Program-made: the position numbers and the translations under genes
Shown here: piece by piece, positions 52,269-61,971 of the stretch
How the letters are laid out: every line of letters starts with the position of its first letter
How positions within the stretch are numbered: position 1 is the stretch's first letter
Notes under the pieces: model-generated
The model's database searches: none
Told to the model about the DNA's origin: nothing
What the model saw: the letters and a program-made list of their open reading frames with translations, nothing else
Assembly (NCBI GenBank): GCA_035561515.1
Contig: DATMXP010000023.1
Span: 62,001-126,000, forward strand
Origin: Terriglobales bacterium
Lineage (GTDB): Bacteria; Acidobacteriota; Terriglobia; Terriglobales; Acidobacteriaceae
Reading direction: 5' to 3'
DNA: 64,000 nt

Positions 52269-52799
52269 TTATCCGAACTTCACCACAAGGTTGGGGTCTG
52301 GTTTGCCGCTTTCAAGGAGGTCCGTCAAAAGCGACGAAATGGATTTCGCGGGCGGAGGGCATCCCGGCAATGTGAGGTCCACCTTCACGTATTCCCGCAA
52401 CGGACGTGCCTGCTTCAGCAACGCCGGCACCTTTTCACCCGGGATCACATGATTTTCCTGAGTGTTCTCCACATAAATGCTGTGCAGCATCTTGTTCACC
52501 GGCAGCGAATTACGCATGGCCGGGACATTGCCGGCGACCGCACAGTCGCCCAACGAGATCAGCACCTTCGTGTGTTGCCGGATCTTCTGGATCTTGTTGA
52601 GGTCGTCCTGCGAACTAATCGCACCTTCCACCAGGGTTACATCCACTTCCTCGGGAAACTCCTGCGCATCGACCAGCGGCCCGTAGACGATATCGATCTT
52701 GCGCGCCAGCGGGATGATTGCGGCGTCCATATCCAGAAGCGACATGTGGCAGCCGGAACAGCCGTCGAGCCAGACTGTGGCAACCTTCACCTTCTTCAT
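52269..52799 (-). CDS. hoxY: [NiFe] hydrogenase small subunit
   Basis: A 176-residue iron-sulfur subunit that passes electrons from the NiFe site. Ligands for the proximal 4Fe-4S cluster are seen in GCSGCHMSLLD (residues 13-23), GDCAVAGN (about residue 84) and LPGCPPP (about residue 145). It is short and lacks the C-terminal clusters of membrane-bound enzymes, as in group 3d. The start overlaps the hoxU stop by four bases (ATGA). Confidence 0.95.
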   Translation of the reverse strand: MKKVKVATVWLDGCSGCHMSLLDMDAAIIPLARKIDIVYGPLVDAQEFPEEVDVTLVEGAISSQDDLNKIQKIRQHTKVLISLGDCAVAGNVPAMRNSLPVNKMLHSIYVENTQENHVIPGEKVPALLKQARPLREYVKVDLTLPGCPPPAKSISSLLTDLLESGKPDPNLVVKFG

Positions 52800-53512
52800 G
52801 CGATTACCGCCTTTCTACGGCGCACCAGCTGATCCAGATTGTCCGTACGCTTCACCATCTCCTCTACGGCTTTATGTTTCTCGGACAGTGCGCCCGTCGG
52901 GCACGCCTGCACGCACTTGCCGCAGTTTGTACAGGTGTGTGCGTCACCCCACTTGCTGTTCAGCTCGCTGACGATACGTGCATTGATGCCGCGTGAGTTC
53001 ATCTCCCAAACGTGGGCGCCCTCGAGTTCCGCACAAACGCGCACGCACCGGGTACACAGGATGCAACGGTTGTGATCGAGTACAAATCTCGGGTGCGACG
53101 CGTCCAGTGACAGTTTCGGGTAGTTGTACGCAAACCGGACAGTCGCGACGCCCATCGAAGTCGCCATGGCCTGCAATTCGCAATGCCCATTCGAAACACA
53201 CACTGAGCAGATGTGGTTTCTCTCCACCAGCAGAAGTTCGATCGCGATACGCCGGTACCGGGCCAGTTTCGGCGAGTTCGTCGTCACGGACATTCCGTCC
53301 TGGATCGGCGTGGTACATGCGGGTAACAGCCGGTCGATTCCCGAAACCTCCACAATGCACAAGCGGCACGCTCCAACCGGCGTGATGCCATCGAGGTCGC
53401 AGAGCGTCGGAATGTATTTCCCTTCGGCCTTCGCTGCCTGAAGGATCGTCTGACCTTCATCGGCGCTGATCAATTCGCCGTCGATTCGGATGGATACTTT
53501 TTTCTTGGCCAA
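52796..53512 (-). CDS. hoxU: Hydrogenase diaphorase iron-sulfur subunit
   Basis: A 238-residue NuoG-N-terminal-like protein that relays electrons between HoxY and HoxF. Residues 1-80 form a 2Fe-2S ferredoxin (Cys in PTLCDLDGITPVGACRLC and LLPACTTP). The middle has the NuoG-type cluster region RNHICSVCVSNGHCELQ. Two 4Fe-4S motifs, CILCTRCVRVC and CTNCGKCVQAC, follow, each with a paired Cys. The start is TTG 53512, supported by AAAGGAG seven bases upstream. It lies 11 bases after the hoxF stop. Confidence 0.95.
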   Translation of the reverse strand: MAKKKVSIRIDGELISADEGQTILQAAKAEGKYIPTLCDLDGITPVGACRLCIVEVSGIDRLLPACTTPIQDGMSVTTNSPKLARYRRIAIELLLVERNHICSVCVSNGHCELQAMATSMGVATVRFAYNYPKLSLDASHPRFVLDHNRCILCTRCVRVCAELEGAHVWEMNSRGINARIVSELNSKWGDAHTCTNCGKCVQACPTGALSEKHKAVEEMVKRTDNLDQLVRRRKAVIA

Positions 53513-53523
53513 GTTGCGCTCCT

Positions 53524-56500
53524 TTAACTCGCTGGGACCACTTCCACGTCACATCTCAGGCATCGGCACGCTTCCTCGAGCGCCTCTTCCTGGGTAATGC
53601 ACCGCACCACTTCCTGCTCCGAGGTGGCGCGCGCTGGGGCAGCGGTGTGATGTCCTGAATGACGATGTGCCTGGCTGGGCTCTTCGGGCGGCAGCATGCT
53701 GTACTCCACATTCGGAAACAACTCGCTCCAGCGGGAGGTTTCCATCAATTGAGTATCGATATTCCGCGCTGCCAGCTTGCCGTAAGCCATGGCGTTCGAA
53801 ACGTTTGACGCTCCGGTAATTACGTCACCGCCCGCATAGAAGCGCGGACGGCTTGTCTCGAGGGTGAACCGGTTCACCTCAATCGTTCCTGACTCCTTCA
53901 GGCTCAGTCCTGACGCCCGCGCAAAATCAAGATCAACTGTCTCGCCCACGGCATAGATCACAGAGTCGCAGTCGTAGCGTTGAATCTCATTGGTATTGAT
54001 CGGCTTGCGGCGGCCGGATGAATCGTATTCACCGAGCCGTGTCTTCACGATCTCGATACTCTTGATATTCCCCTTCTGGTCGCCAAGAACGCGGTGCGGC
54101 GCCGCCAGGAAGACAAACTTTACGCCTTCCTCCCTCGCCGCCCGTGTCTCTTCTTCGATGGCCGGCATGTCTTTGCGTTCGCGGCGGTAGAAGACGGTCA
54201 CGTCGGCGCCGCGACGCAGCGCCGTACGTGCCGAGTCGATCGCAGCGTTGCCGCCGCCGATGACGGCGACCTTCTTGCCGATCGACACCTCGTCACCTTT
54301 CGCTACTGCTTCAAGGAAATTAAGCGCGGGATACACGCCCTTCAATTCCGTCCCCGGCTGGTATACCCACGACTCCTTCCACGTGCCGATCGAGATGAAA
54401 ACGGCGTCGTACCGGTCGTCGAGGTCGTTCAGCGGAACGTCGAAACCTACGCGCGTGTTGAAGACAAACTTCACCCCGAGATGCTCGATAAGTTCGATCT
54501 CCCGCTTCAGCACCTCTTTTGGCAGACGGTACTGAGGCAAGGCGAACCTAAGCATTCCACCTGCTTCAGGCATTGAGTCGTAAATCGTAACGTCGTGTCC
54601 GAGCAGCGCCAGGTAGAACGCCGCTGTCAATCCGGCCGGACCGGCACCTGCAACTGCAATTTTGCGTCCGGTCGAGGGCAGCTTCCGCGCCGCGATCCGC
54701 GCAAACGCCTTCTTATAGTCGTCGCTCAAGAGGATGGAATCGGCAATGAACCGATGCACCTCTCGCATGTTCACTGATTCATCCAGCATCTGGCGCCGGC
54801 AGCGACTGTCGCACGGATGCTGGCACACGCGCCCGGTAGATGCCGGCAACGGGTTGTCCAGAAGAACGGCCTCAAACGCATCTTCGAGGCGGTTCTCTTT
54901 ATAAAGTTGCAGAAAACGCGGAATGTTCATGTGCAGCGGACAACTGTTCTCGCACGGCGAAAGCGCAAGCTCTTCGCATACACCCGCGGCGCAGCGACGA
55001 GAAACAATGTGGTCCTCAAATTCCGCCCGGAAGTGCCGCAGGGTCGTCAGCACAGGATTGGGCGCCGTTTGACCTAATCCACACAGCGAACAATCGCGGA
55101 TGTAACGGCTGAGTTCGTCGAGCAAATCTATATGCCGCGGTGCGCCTCCTCCCTCCGTGATCTGGTTCAGGATGCGCAAGCACTTATTCAGTCCCACCCG
55201 GCAAGGAATGCATTTACCGCACGATTCCGAGTGCGTGAACTCGATGAAGTAACGGGCGACATCAACCATGCAGTTGTCTTCGTCCATCACCACCATGCCG
55301 CCCGACCCCATGATCGAACCCAGAGCGCCGAGCGACTCGTAGTCCACCGCCGTGTCAAACATGTCGTGGGGGATACATCCGCCTGACGGTCCGCCAGTCT
55401 GAATCGCCTTTACCTGCTTTCCGTTCGGGCCGCCCTCGCCAATGTCGTACACAAACGTCTTAAGCGGAGTGCCCAGGGGCATCTCCACGAGCCCGGTGTT
55501 CTGAACCTTTCCGACGAGCGAAAACACCTTGGTGCCTGCGCTACGGGGGCTCCCCGTCTCCGTAAACCACGCCGGACCCTTCATGACGATCGGCGCAATG
55601 TTGTACCAGGTTTCAACGTTATTAATGTTCGTAGGGCGTCCCCACAGGCCCTTTTGTGCTGGAAACGGCGGACGCGGACGCGGCCTGCCCGCCTGCCCCT
55701 CGAGAGATGCGATCAGTGCGGTTTCTTCACCACACACAAACGCGCCTGCGCCTTCCACCAGTTCGATGTCGAACTTGAACCCACGCCCAAGGATGTTCTC
55801 ACCAAGCATTCCGTACTCGCGGGCCTGCTCGATCGCGCGATTCAGGCGGTGAACCGCAAGTGGATACTCCGCGCGAACGTAAATGATTCCCTGCGTCGCG
55901 CCCATCACGTAGCTGCCGATGATCATGCCTTCCAGCAACGCATGTGGATCACTCTCGATTTCGTTCCGGTTCATGTACGCGCCCGGATCGCCCTCGTCGG
56001 CATTGCAGATGATGTACTTGTGATCCGCTACTGCCTTCGCAAGAAACTCCCACTTGTTACCGGTGAGGAATCCTGCCCCGCCGCGGCCGCGCAACTTCGA
56101 CGCCTTCAGTTGTTCGATCACCATCTCCGGCTTGGCTTCAATCAGCACTTTGTAGAGTGCCTGGTAACCACCGATCGCAATGTACTCTTCAATATCGTCC
56201 GGATTGATGAATCCGCAGTTCCGCAGAACGATCTTCTTCTGGCCTTTGAAGAACGGCACGTCGAACCAGTTCGGCACCTCGGGATAGCCATGCCCGTAGC
56301 GGATGATTGATGTGATGTGCTCCCATTCTTCGATCTTGCAGTAGATCAGGTCGGGAGACACCAGCCCTGTAGAAAGATCGTGCAGGATTCGCGGGACGTC
56401 GTTGGGCTGCACCCTGCGTAGAACCAGCACTGGCTGTCCGGGCATGCGGATGGTAACCAGCGGTTCCTGGAAGCACGGACCAAAGCAGCCCACTCCGGCC

Positions 56501-56682
56501 AGGATGATGTCGGCTCCGCTGCGCTCGATTTCCTCAGTAAACGCATGATAGACACCTTCCGCTCCATTGCCCCGGCCGCAGGTTCCCATCCCCACCGTGA
56601 TACGCGGCATCGCCGGCACCAGTCGTGCCATTCCCATTTCCCGCACTTCGTTGAAAACGCCAATGTCTTGAATGCGGCCCAT
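53524..56682 (-). CDS. hoxF: HoxF-type diaphorase fused to a GltD/NfnB-like flavoprotein
   Basis: A 1052-residue fusion. Residues 1-110 are a 2Fe-2S thioredoxin-like domain (GTCGRGNGAEG and GVGCFGPC). About 150-560 is the NuoF/HoxF diaphorase: RGRGGAGFLTGNKW for FMN, CNADEGDPGAY, the SLBB region and the 4Fe-4S motif ESCGKCIPCRVGLNKC. From about 570 to the end is a GltD-like module. It has an N-terminal cluster domain (CENSCPLHMNIP, CQHPCDSRCRR), an FAD site AVAGAGPAGLTAAFY (about 676) and an NAD(P) site VIGGGNAAIDSA (about 806), and it ends with CRCLRCD. This gives two separate flavin and nicotinamide sites. The start overlaps the hoxE stop (TGATG). Confidence 0.93.
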   Translation of the reverse strand: MGRIQDIGVFNEVREMGMARLVPAMPRITVGMGTCGRGNGAEGVYHAFTEEIERSGADIILAGVGCFGPCFQEPLVTIRMPGQPVLVLRRVQPNDVPRILHDLSTGLVSPDLIYCKIEEWEHITSIIRYGHGYPEVPNWFDVPFFKGQKKIVLRNCGFINPDDIEEYIAIGGYQALYKVLIEAKPEMVIEQLKASKLRGRGGAGFLTGNKWEFLAKAVADHKYIICNADEGDPGAYMNRNEIESDPHALLEGMIIGSYVMGATQGIIYVRAEYPLAVHRLNRAIEQAREYGMLGENILGRGFKFDIELVEGAGAFVCGEETALIASLEGQAGRPRPRPPFPAQKGLWGRPTNINNVETWYNIAPIVMKGPAWFTETGSPRSAGTKVFSLVGKVQNTGLVEMPLGTPLKTFVYDIGEGGPNGKQVKAIQTGGPSGGCIPHDMFDTAVDYESLGALGSIMGSGGMVVMDEDNCMVDVARYFIEFTHSESCGKCIPCRVGLNKCLRILNQITEGGGAPRHIDLLDELSRYIRDCSLCGLGQTAPNPVLTTLRHFRAEFEDHIVSRRCAAGVCEELALSPCENSCPLHMNIPRFLQLYKENRLEDAFEAVLLDNPLPASTGRVCQHPCDSRCRRQMLDESVNMREVHRFIADSILLSDDYKKAFARIAARKLPSTGRKIAVAGAGPAGLTAAFYLALLGHDVTIYDSMPEAGGMLRFALPQYRLPKEVLKREIELIEHLGVKFVFNTRVGFDVPLNDLDDRYDAVFISIGTWKESWVYQPGTELKGVYPALNFLEAVAKGDEVSIGKKVAVIGGGNAAIDSARTALRRGADVTVFYRRERKDMPAIEEETRAAREEGVKFVFLAAPHRVLGDQKGNIKSIEIVKTRLGEYDSSGRRKPINTNEIQRYDCDSVIYAVGETVDLDFARASGLSLKESGTIEVNRFTLETSRPRFYAGGDVITGASNVSNAMAYGKLAARNIDTQLMETSRWSELFPNVEYSMLPPEEPSQAHRHSGHHTAAPARATSEQEVVRCITQEEALEEACRCLRCDVEVVPAS

Positions 56683-57221
56683 CAGTCATTCTCCCGCTCT
56701 ATGTTCTCGATCTCGCGCTGTAGAGTCCGTTCATTCATGTGTCCGCAGATGCGGTGATTAATCTCGACCACCGGTGCCAGCGCGCACTGGCCAAAGCACG
56801 CCACGGTTCGCACTGTGAACTTCTTGTCCGCCGTGGTCATCAGCATCTTGTCGCCTTCCGTGGAATCGCTTGTATTCTCGAGTCCCAGCCCCAGTTCAAG
56901 CCTTACGCTCTGCAGCAGGTTTCTTGACCCACGCGTGTGACACGCCGTGCCGCGGCATATGCAAATCGAGTTCTCGCCCTGCGGTTGCAGGTTAAACAGC
57001 GCGTAGAACGTCACCACGCTATATATGTGCGAGAGTGGAATGTCGGTCTTGTAGGCGATGTAGCGCAGCGTTTCCATTGGAAGATACTTGTGCGGGTTGT
57101 GTTCCTGCACCGCTTCGAGTATCCCCAACAGTGCTCCAGGGCGACTGCCTTTATTGGCAATGACCTCATCAATGAATGCCTGCTCTTTCAGATTTCGGCG
57201 CTCTTGCACCACGGTAGGCAT
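56682..57221 (-). CDS. hoxE: Hydrogenase diaphorase subunit HoxE (NuoE-like)
   Basis: A 179-residue NuoE-like 2Fe-2S protein. The helical N-terminal part has GALLGILEAVQEHNPHKYLPMETLRYIA and IPLSHIYSVVTFYALF. The thioredoxin-like cluster domain has ligands in ICRGTACHTRGS and CFGQCALAP. It probably joins HoxF and may hold the site that talks to quinone or ferredoxin in relatives. I chose ATG 57221, which has GAAAGGAC before it; a longer frame reaching 57299 has no site. It is the first gene of hoxEFUYH, and its promoter lies in the gap shared with the divergent tryptophan operon. Confidence 0.93.
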   Translation of the reverse strand: MPTVVQERRNLKEQAFIDEVIANKGSRPGALLGILEAVQEHNPHKYLPMETLRYIAYKTDIPLSHIYSVVTFYALFNLQPQGENSICICRGTACHTRGSRNLLQSVRLELGLGLENTSDSTEGDKMLMTTADKKFTVRTVACFGQCALAPVVEINHRICGHMNERTLQREIENIEREND

Positions 57222-57303
57222 AGCTGTCCTTTCAAGCTTTGTCGGCAATAGGGGCTCATCGTGACCCGGGAGGCGGGGTGACCGGGCCTGGTCCTTCATG
57301 CAA

Positions 57304-57336
57304 GCGGACGTGATACTGGTGTGTTCTTACGTCCGC
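57304..57336. promoter_or_regulatory. Inverted repeat GCGGACGT-N17-ACGTCCGC
   Basis: Perfect 8-bp arms at 57304-57311 and 57329-57336 lie 83-115 bases upstream of hoxE. The centre-to-centre distance of the arms is 25 bases. A second short repeat, CGTAA-CGGAT-TTACG, follows at 57348-57362. These may be operator sites for hox or for the divergent operon; no regulator is adjacent. Confidence 0.4.
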
Positions 57337-57586
57337 CGCGAATCCTGCGTAACGGATTTACGTGCGCTCTCCTGTCCAAAGGCACACGCATGGTCGCAGT
57401 CTTCAGATCGGTCGCTCCGAGGGCTGAATGTGGAGCGCCACTGCGCCTAAATGTTCAGCATCAGCATCGAACCAAACATGGCCCCTCGCAGTGATGGGAG
57501 TCACGTGGAGGCGTGCGACAGAACGCCAGAACCCGCTTTCCCTACGGCACGAAAGCCCCCGGCTGTCCTACGTCACCTCGCATCCT

Positions 57587-57592
57587 TATAAT
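57587..57592 (+). promoter_or_regulatory. Consensus -10 element for the tryptophan operon
   Basis: TATAAT occurs 54 bases before the dehydrogenase start codon. The matching -35 position (57564-57569, TGTCCT) is poor, which suggests an activator-dependent or weak promoter. Confidence 0.45.
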
Positions 57593-57646
57593 GTTCGGCA
57601 GCGAAGTGTGGGTCAGGGCAGTGGGTCCCGTCACGAAAGGTCAAAC

Positions 57647-59101
57647 TTGAAGCTGCTCCAGAACTACGTGGATGGTCGGTTTGTGTCCGCAAACTCCACC
57701 TTCCCCGACATCAATCCTGCCGACGGCACCACCATCGCCGAGGTCTCTGAGGCCACTCCGGAGCTCGTCGACGAGGCCGTTCAGTCGGCTCATCGCGCAG
57801 TCGATCACGAATGGGGAAAGTCCAAGGTTCGCGAGCGCGCCGCCATGCTCTACAGAATTGCGGACGCTATCGACTCCCGTTTCGACGACTTTGTTCAAGC
57901 CGAGGTCGCCGATACCGGCAAACCCATTTCGCTTGCCTCCAAGCTCGACATCCCACGCGGCGCAGCAAACTTTCGCGTATTTGCCGATATGATCAAGACC
58001 GCCGCTCTTGAAGCCTTTGAAACCGAAACTCCCGACGGCCGTACCGCCCTCAATTACGCCGTCCGAAAGCCGATGGGTGTTGTTGGCATCATAACTCCGT
58101 GGAACCTTCCTCTTCTCCTTTTGACTTGGAAGGTCGCACCCGCGCTCGCGTGCGGAAACGCCGTAGTAGTCAAACCGTCGGAAGAGACTCCCGCCAGCGC
58201 CACCCTGCTTGCTGAAGTCATGCAGCAGGCCGGAGTCCCCAACGGCGCCTTCAACCTCGTCCACGGATTCGGTCCCAACTCTGCCGGTGAAGCTCTCGTA
58301 CGCCATCCCGACGTGGACGCCATCACCTTCACCGGCGAATCGCGTACGGGCGCCGAAATCATGCGGGCCTGCGCACCACACGTGCGTCCGGTCTCGTTCG
58401 AACTCGGCGGCAAGAACGCAGCTATCGTCTTCGCCGATTGCGATCTAGACGAAACCATAGCGGGTCTGGCTGAAGCGGTTTTCACCAACACCGGACAAGT
58501 CTGCCTCTGTGCCGAGCGTGTTTACGTGCAGCGCTCGATCTTCGATGAATTTGTATCCGCGCTGAAGAAGAAAGCCGAAAGCCTGAACGTCGGATGGCCT
58601 ACCGACCCTGCTACGAACTTCGGCCCGCTCATTTCGGCTTTACACCGTGACAAAGTTCTTTCCTATTACCGGCTTGCGCGTGAGGAAGGCGCGACCGTTG
58701 TCACCGGCGGTGACGCGCCCCACTTCGCAGACGCCCGCGCGAACGGCTTTTACGTGCAGCCCACCATCTTCACCGGACTCAATGAATGCGCGCGCTGCGT
58801 GACGGAAGAGATCTTCGGACCCGTTTGCAGCATCACTTTCTTCGACTCGGAAGAAGAAGCGATCGCGTTGGCGAACAACACCAAGTACGGACTTGCCGCT
58901 TCCATCTGGACGCAGAACCTCAAGCGCGCCCATCGCGTCGCACGCCAGATGAATGTCGGCATCACCTGGGTTAACTGCTGGTTCCTGCGCGATCTCCGCA
59001 CGCCCTTCGGAGGTGTGGGCCTATCCGGTATCGGCCGTGAGGGCGGCATTCATTCGCTCAATTTTTATTCGGAACTGAACAACATCTGCATCAGGACATA
59101 A
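57647..59101 (+). CDS. amnC: 2-aminomuconate 6-semialdehyde dehydrogenase
   Basis: A 484-residue NAD-dependent aldehyde dehydrogenase, assigned to the kynurenine pathway by context. The core motifs are [35 protein letters not shown] (NAD loop), [12 protein letters not shown] (catalytic Glu) and [16 protein letters not shown] (catalytic Cys). They are followed by [12 protein letters not shown] and the C-terminal [15 protein letters not shown]. It oxidises 2-aminomuconate semialdehyde to 2-aminomuconate. The start is TTG 57647 with GAAAGGTC four bases upstream; the frame stays open to 57428 but without protein pattern. Two bases separate it from the deaminase gene. Close relatives oxidise 2-hydroxymuconate semialdehyde, so specificity rests on neighbours. 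Confidence 0.9.
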   Translation: MKLLQNYVDGRFVSANSTFPDINPADGTTIAEVSEATPELVDEAVQSAHRAVDHEWGKSKVRERAAMLYRIADAIDSRFDDFVQAEVADTGKPISLASKLDIPRGAANFRVFADMIKTAALEAFETETPDGRTALNYAVRKPMGVVGIITPWNLPLLLLTWKVAPALACGNAVVVKPSEETPASATLLAEVMQQAGVPNGAFNLVHGFGPNSAGEALVRHPDVDAITFTGESRTGAEIMRACAPHVRPVSFELGGKNAAIVFADCDLDETIAGLAEAVFTNTGQVCLCAERVYVQRSIFDEFVSALKKKAESLNVGWPTDPATNFGPLISALHRDKVLSYYRLAREEGATVVTGGDAPHFADARANGFYVQPTIFTGLNECARCVTEEIFGPVCSITFFDSEEEAIALANNTKYGLAASIWTQNLKRAHRVARQMNVGITWVNCWFLRDLRTPFGGVGLSGIGREGGIHSLNFYSELNNICIRT

Positions 59102-59103
59102 AC

Positions 59104-59520
59104 ATGGCTAGCACCGTACTGGAAGGGAAAGCAAAACCCCGAGGCAAGTATCCGCACATCAAGCGCGCCGGAGACTTCCTCTTCGTCTCGGGCACCAGTT
59201 CTCGCCGTTCCGACAACACGATTGCCGGCGCCAAAGTTGACGCCATGGGCACCACGCAACTGGATATCCGCGAGCAGACCCGAGCCGTGATCGAGAACAT
59301 TCGTGACATCCTCGCCAGCGCCGGTGCCAATCTCAAAGATGTGGTCGAAATCTCCACGTTTCTTGTCAACATGAATGACTTCGGCGGGTATAACGAGGTC
59401 TACGGTGAGTTCTTCGACTACGACGGTCCCGCTCGCACCACAGTTGCTGTTCACCAGTTACCGCATCCGCATTTGCTCATTGAAATCAAGGCAGTGGCAT
59501 ACAAGCCAATCAAGGATTAG
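59104..59520 (+). CDS. amnD: 2-aminomuconate deaminase (RidA family)
   Basis: A 138-residue RidA/YjgF-fold enzyme. [50 protein letters not shown] and the [22 protein letters not shown] end are typical; the Arg of PARTTVAV is the conserved anion-binding residue. In this neighbourhood it should hydrolyse 2-aminomuconate to 2-oxo-hex-3-enedioate and ammonia. Plain RidA imine deaminase activity is the alternative. It lies two bases after the dehydrogenase stop and three before the dioxygenase start. Confidence 0.9.
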   Translation: MASTVLEGKAKPRGKYPHIKRAGDFLFVSGTSSRRSDNTIAGAKVDAMGTTQLDIREQTRAVIENIRDILASAGANLKDVVEISTFLVNMNDFGGYNEVYGEFFDYDGPARTTVAVHQLPHPHLLIEIKAVAYKPIKD

Positions 59521-60054
<534 letters not shown>

Positions 60055-60060
60055 CAGAAG

Positions 60061-61971
60061 ATGCCGACCATCGATATCCATACTCACTTCTTCCCCCAGC
60101 AGTGGCCCGATTTCACGGAGCAATTCGGCACACCTGACTGGCCATCCATCAGACACACCGAGCCCGGCAAGGCGGTCATCATGCTGGGAAACCGCGAGTT
60201 CCGTCGCATTTACTCAGCCTGCTGGGATCCGCAACTCCGTCTCGAGGAAATGGATCGCGACGGCGTCGACGTGCAATTGATGTGCGCGACTCCTGTCCTG
60301 TTCTCGTATCAGCGTCCGGCGGAACATGCCCTGGAGGTCGCGAAGTTTTTCAACGACGCCGCCTTAGAACTGTGCAGTAGCAACCCTTCTCGCTTGAAGG
60401 CGCTGTGCCAGGTTCCGCTGCAGGACATCGATGCTGCGTGCAAGGAACTCTCTCGCTGCATGAAGGCCGGTCACCTTGGCGTCCAGATCGGAAATCACGT
60501 CGGCGAAAAAAATCTCGACGATCCTGGCGTTCTCACCTTTCTCCAGCATTGCGCAAACGAAGGCGCCGCCGTTCTCGTACATCCGTGGGACATGATGGGA
60601 CGCGATCGCATGACGAACTACATGCTTCCTTGGACTGTAGCCATGCCTGCGGAAACCCACCTTGGTATAGTGTCGCTGATCGTAAGTGGTGCGTTCGATC
60701 GCCTGCCGAAATCACTGCGCCTCTGTTTTGCCCACGGGGGTGGAAGCTTCGCCTTCCTGCTTGGCCGCCTTCAGAATGCGTGGGAGCACCACCCCATTGC
60801 TCGCGGCTGCTGCGAACGTTCGCCGAAGGAATACGTCGACCGCTTTTATGTCGATTCGGCCGTCTTTGACGAGCGCGCGCTCAAGTTTCTCATCGAGACA
60901 ATGAGCGAAGACCGCGTCGTTCTCGGCTCCGACTATCCCTTCCCTCTCGGCGAAGAGCATGTCGGACGCCTGGTTCGCGAAAGCCACCTGCCAGTTGCGG
61001 TAAAAACAAAGATCCTCGGCGATAACGCCGCTCAATGGTTGAATCTTCCTGTGACACAGAAAAAGACAGATACCGCACCCCTCCCGGCTGAGATCGGATG
61101 TCCCTTCAAAGGCGAAGGAAGTAAGGCCAGTTTTACCGATATCGATCAAACCTCCGTCGAAAAGCTGCTCACCTATGGCTCCTACCTGAAGATCTCCGAT
61201 CTGTTGGCTCTTCAGGAGCTGAAGTCGTCACCGCCAAAGCACGACGAGCTTTTGTTCATCATCATCCACCAGACATACGAACTCTGGTTCAAGGAACTAC
61301 TCCACGATCTCGATGCCATCGTCGCCAGCATGAAGGCCGTCGCCGTGAACTCGGCATCACGCGACGAAGTCTATGAAGCAGCGCGTCTGCTGCGCCGCTG
61401 CACTGAAATTATGCGCGTACTGGTTTCGCAGTTCACCATCCTCGAGACCATGCTGCCCACTCATTTCCTCGCGTTCCGCGGCAAGCTTGAGCCAGCCAGC
61501 GGATTTCAGTCCGAGCAGTTCCGGGAAATCGAGTTCGTCTGCGGCATGAAGGACGCGAAGCTCCTTCACCATCACGAGCACGCGCCACAAGCTCATGCCC
61601 GGCTTCGCCGCCGCATGGAAGAGCCTTCTCTTCATGACGTCTTCTTCGACGCCTTGCATTCAATCGGCAAGCTGAAGACACCGCGACCAGAGTCGAACTT
61701 TGACGAACGGGCCGAGGCCATCCGGGACCTCTACGAAGATGAACGCAATTATCGCGACTGGCTGGATGTCTGCGAACGGCTCACGGAGTTTGACGAACTC
61801 GTCGTCGGTTGGCGCTTGCGTCACATCCAAATGGTGGAACGCACTATCGGACTCCGCATGGGTACCGGAGGCAGCGAAGGATCTTCCTATCTACGCACCA
61901 CTCTCGATAAGCGCTTCTTTCCCGAACTTTGGCAGGCTCGCACCATGTTGCGGCAACCGGAAGGCGAATGA
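60061..61971 (+). CDS. Fused ACMS decarboxylase-tryptophan 2,3-dioxygenase
   Basis: One 636-residue frame carries two enzymes. Residues 1-332 are an amidohydrolase matching 2-amino-3-carboxymuconate-6-semialdehyde decarboxylase, with zinc ligands His7 and His9 (IDIHTHFFP), His174 (LVHPWDMMG), His225 (FAHGGGSF) and Asp291 (LGSDYPFPLG). Residues 365-636 are tryptophan 2,3-dioxygenase (kynA type). Features are YGSYLKISDLLALQ, His403 in IIHQTYELWFKELLHDLD, GFQSEQFREIEF, the heme ligand His588 in WRLRHIQMVERTIG, and GTGGSEGSSYL. A linker of about 30 residues joins them and has no Met, so separate translation is unlikely. The first and the sixth step of the pathway are therefore on one chain. The next gene overlaps by ATGA. 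Confidence 0.94.
   Translation: MPTIDIHTHFFPQQWPDFTEQFGTPDWPSIRHTEPGKAVIMLGNREFRRIYSACWDPQLRLEEMDRDGVDVQLMCATPVLFSYQRPAEHALEVAKFFNDAALELCSSNPSRLKALCQVPLQDIDAACKELSRCMKAGHLGVQIGNHVGEKNLDDPGVLTFLQHCANEGAAVLVHPWDMMGRDRMTNYMLPWTVAMPAETHLGIVSLIVSGAFDRLPKSLRLCFAHGGGSFAFLLGRLQNAWEHHPIARGCCERSPKEYVDRFYVDSAVFDERALKFLIETMSEDRVVLGSDYPFPLGEEHVGRLVRESHLPVAVKTKILGDNAAQWLNLPVTQKKTDTAPLPAEIGCPFKGEGSKASFTDIDQTSVEKLLTYGSYLKISDLLALQELKSSPPKHDELLFIIIHQTYELWFKELLHDLDAIVASMKAVAVNSASRDEVYEAARLLRRCTEIMRVLVSQFTILETMLPTHFLAFRGKLEPASGFQSEQFREIEFVCGMKDAKLLHHHEHAPQAHARLRRRMEEPSLHDVFFDALHSIGKLKTPRPESNFDERAEAIRDLYEDERNYRDWLDVCERLTEFDELVVGWRLRHIQMVERTIGLRMGTGGSEGSSYLRTTLDKRFFPELWQARTMLRQPEGE

Larger units (their letters stand above)
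57222..57646. other. Divergent regulatory gap between hox and kyn operons
   Basis: About 425 bases without a gene. It holds a wide inverted repeat (57304-57336) and a CGTAA/TTACG repeat (57348-57362) nearer hoxE, and a consensus -10 hexamer (57587-57592) nearer the tryptophan operon. The long open frame in front of the dehydrogenase start shows no protein pattern. Confidence 0.6.

Noticed and set aside
57428..57646. Extended N-terminus of the semialdehyde dehydrogenase
   Set aside because: The region contains a -10 hexamer and no ALDH-like sequence; TTG 57647 has a good ribosome site and gives the normal N-terminus.
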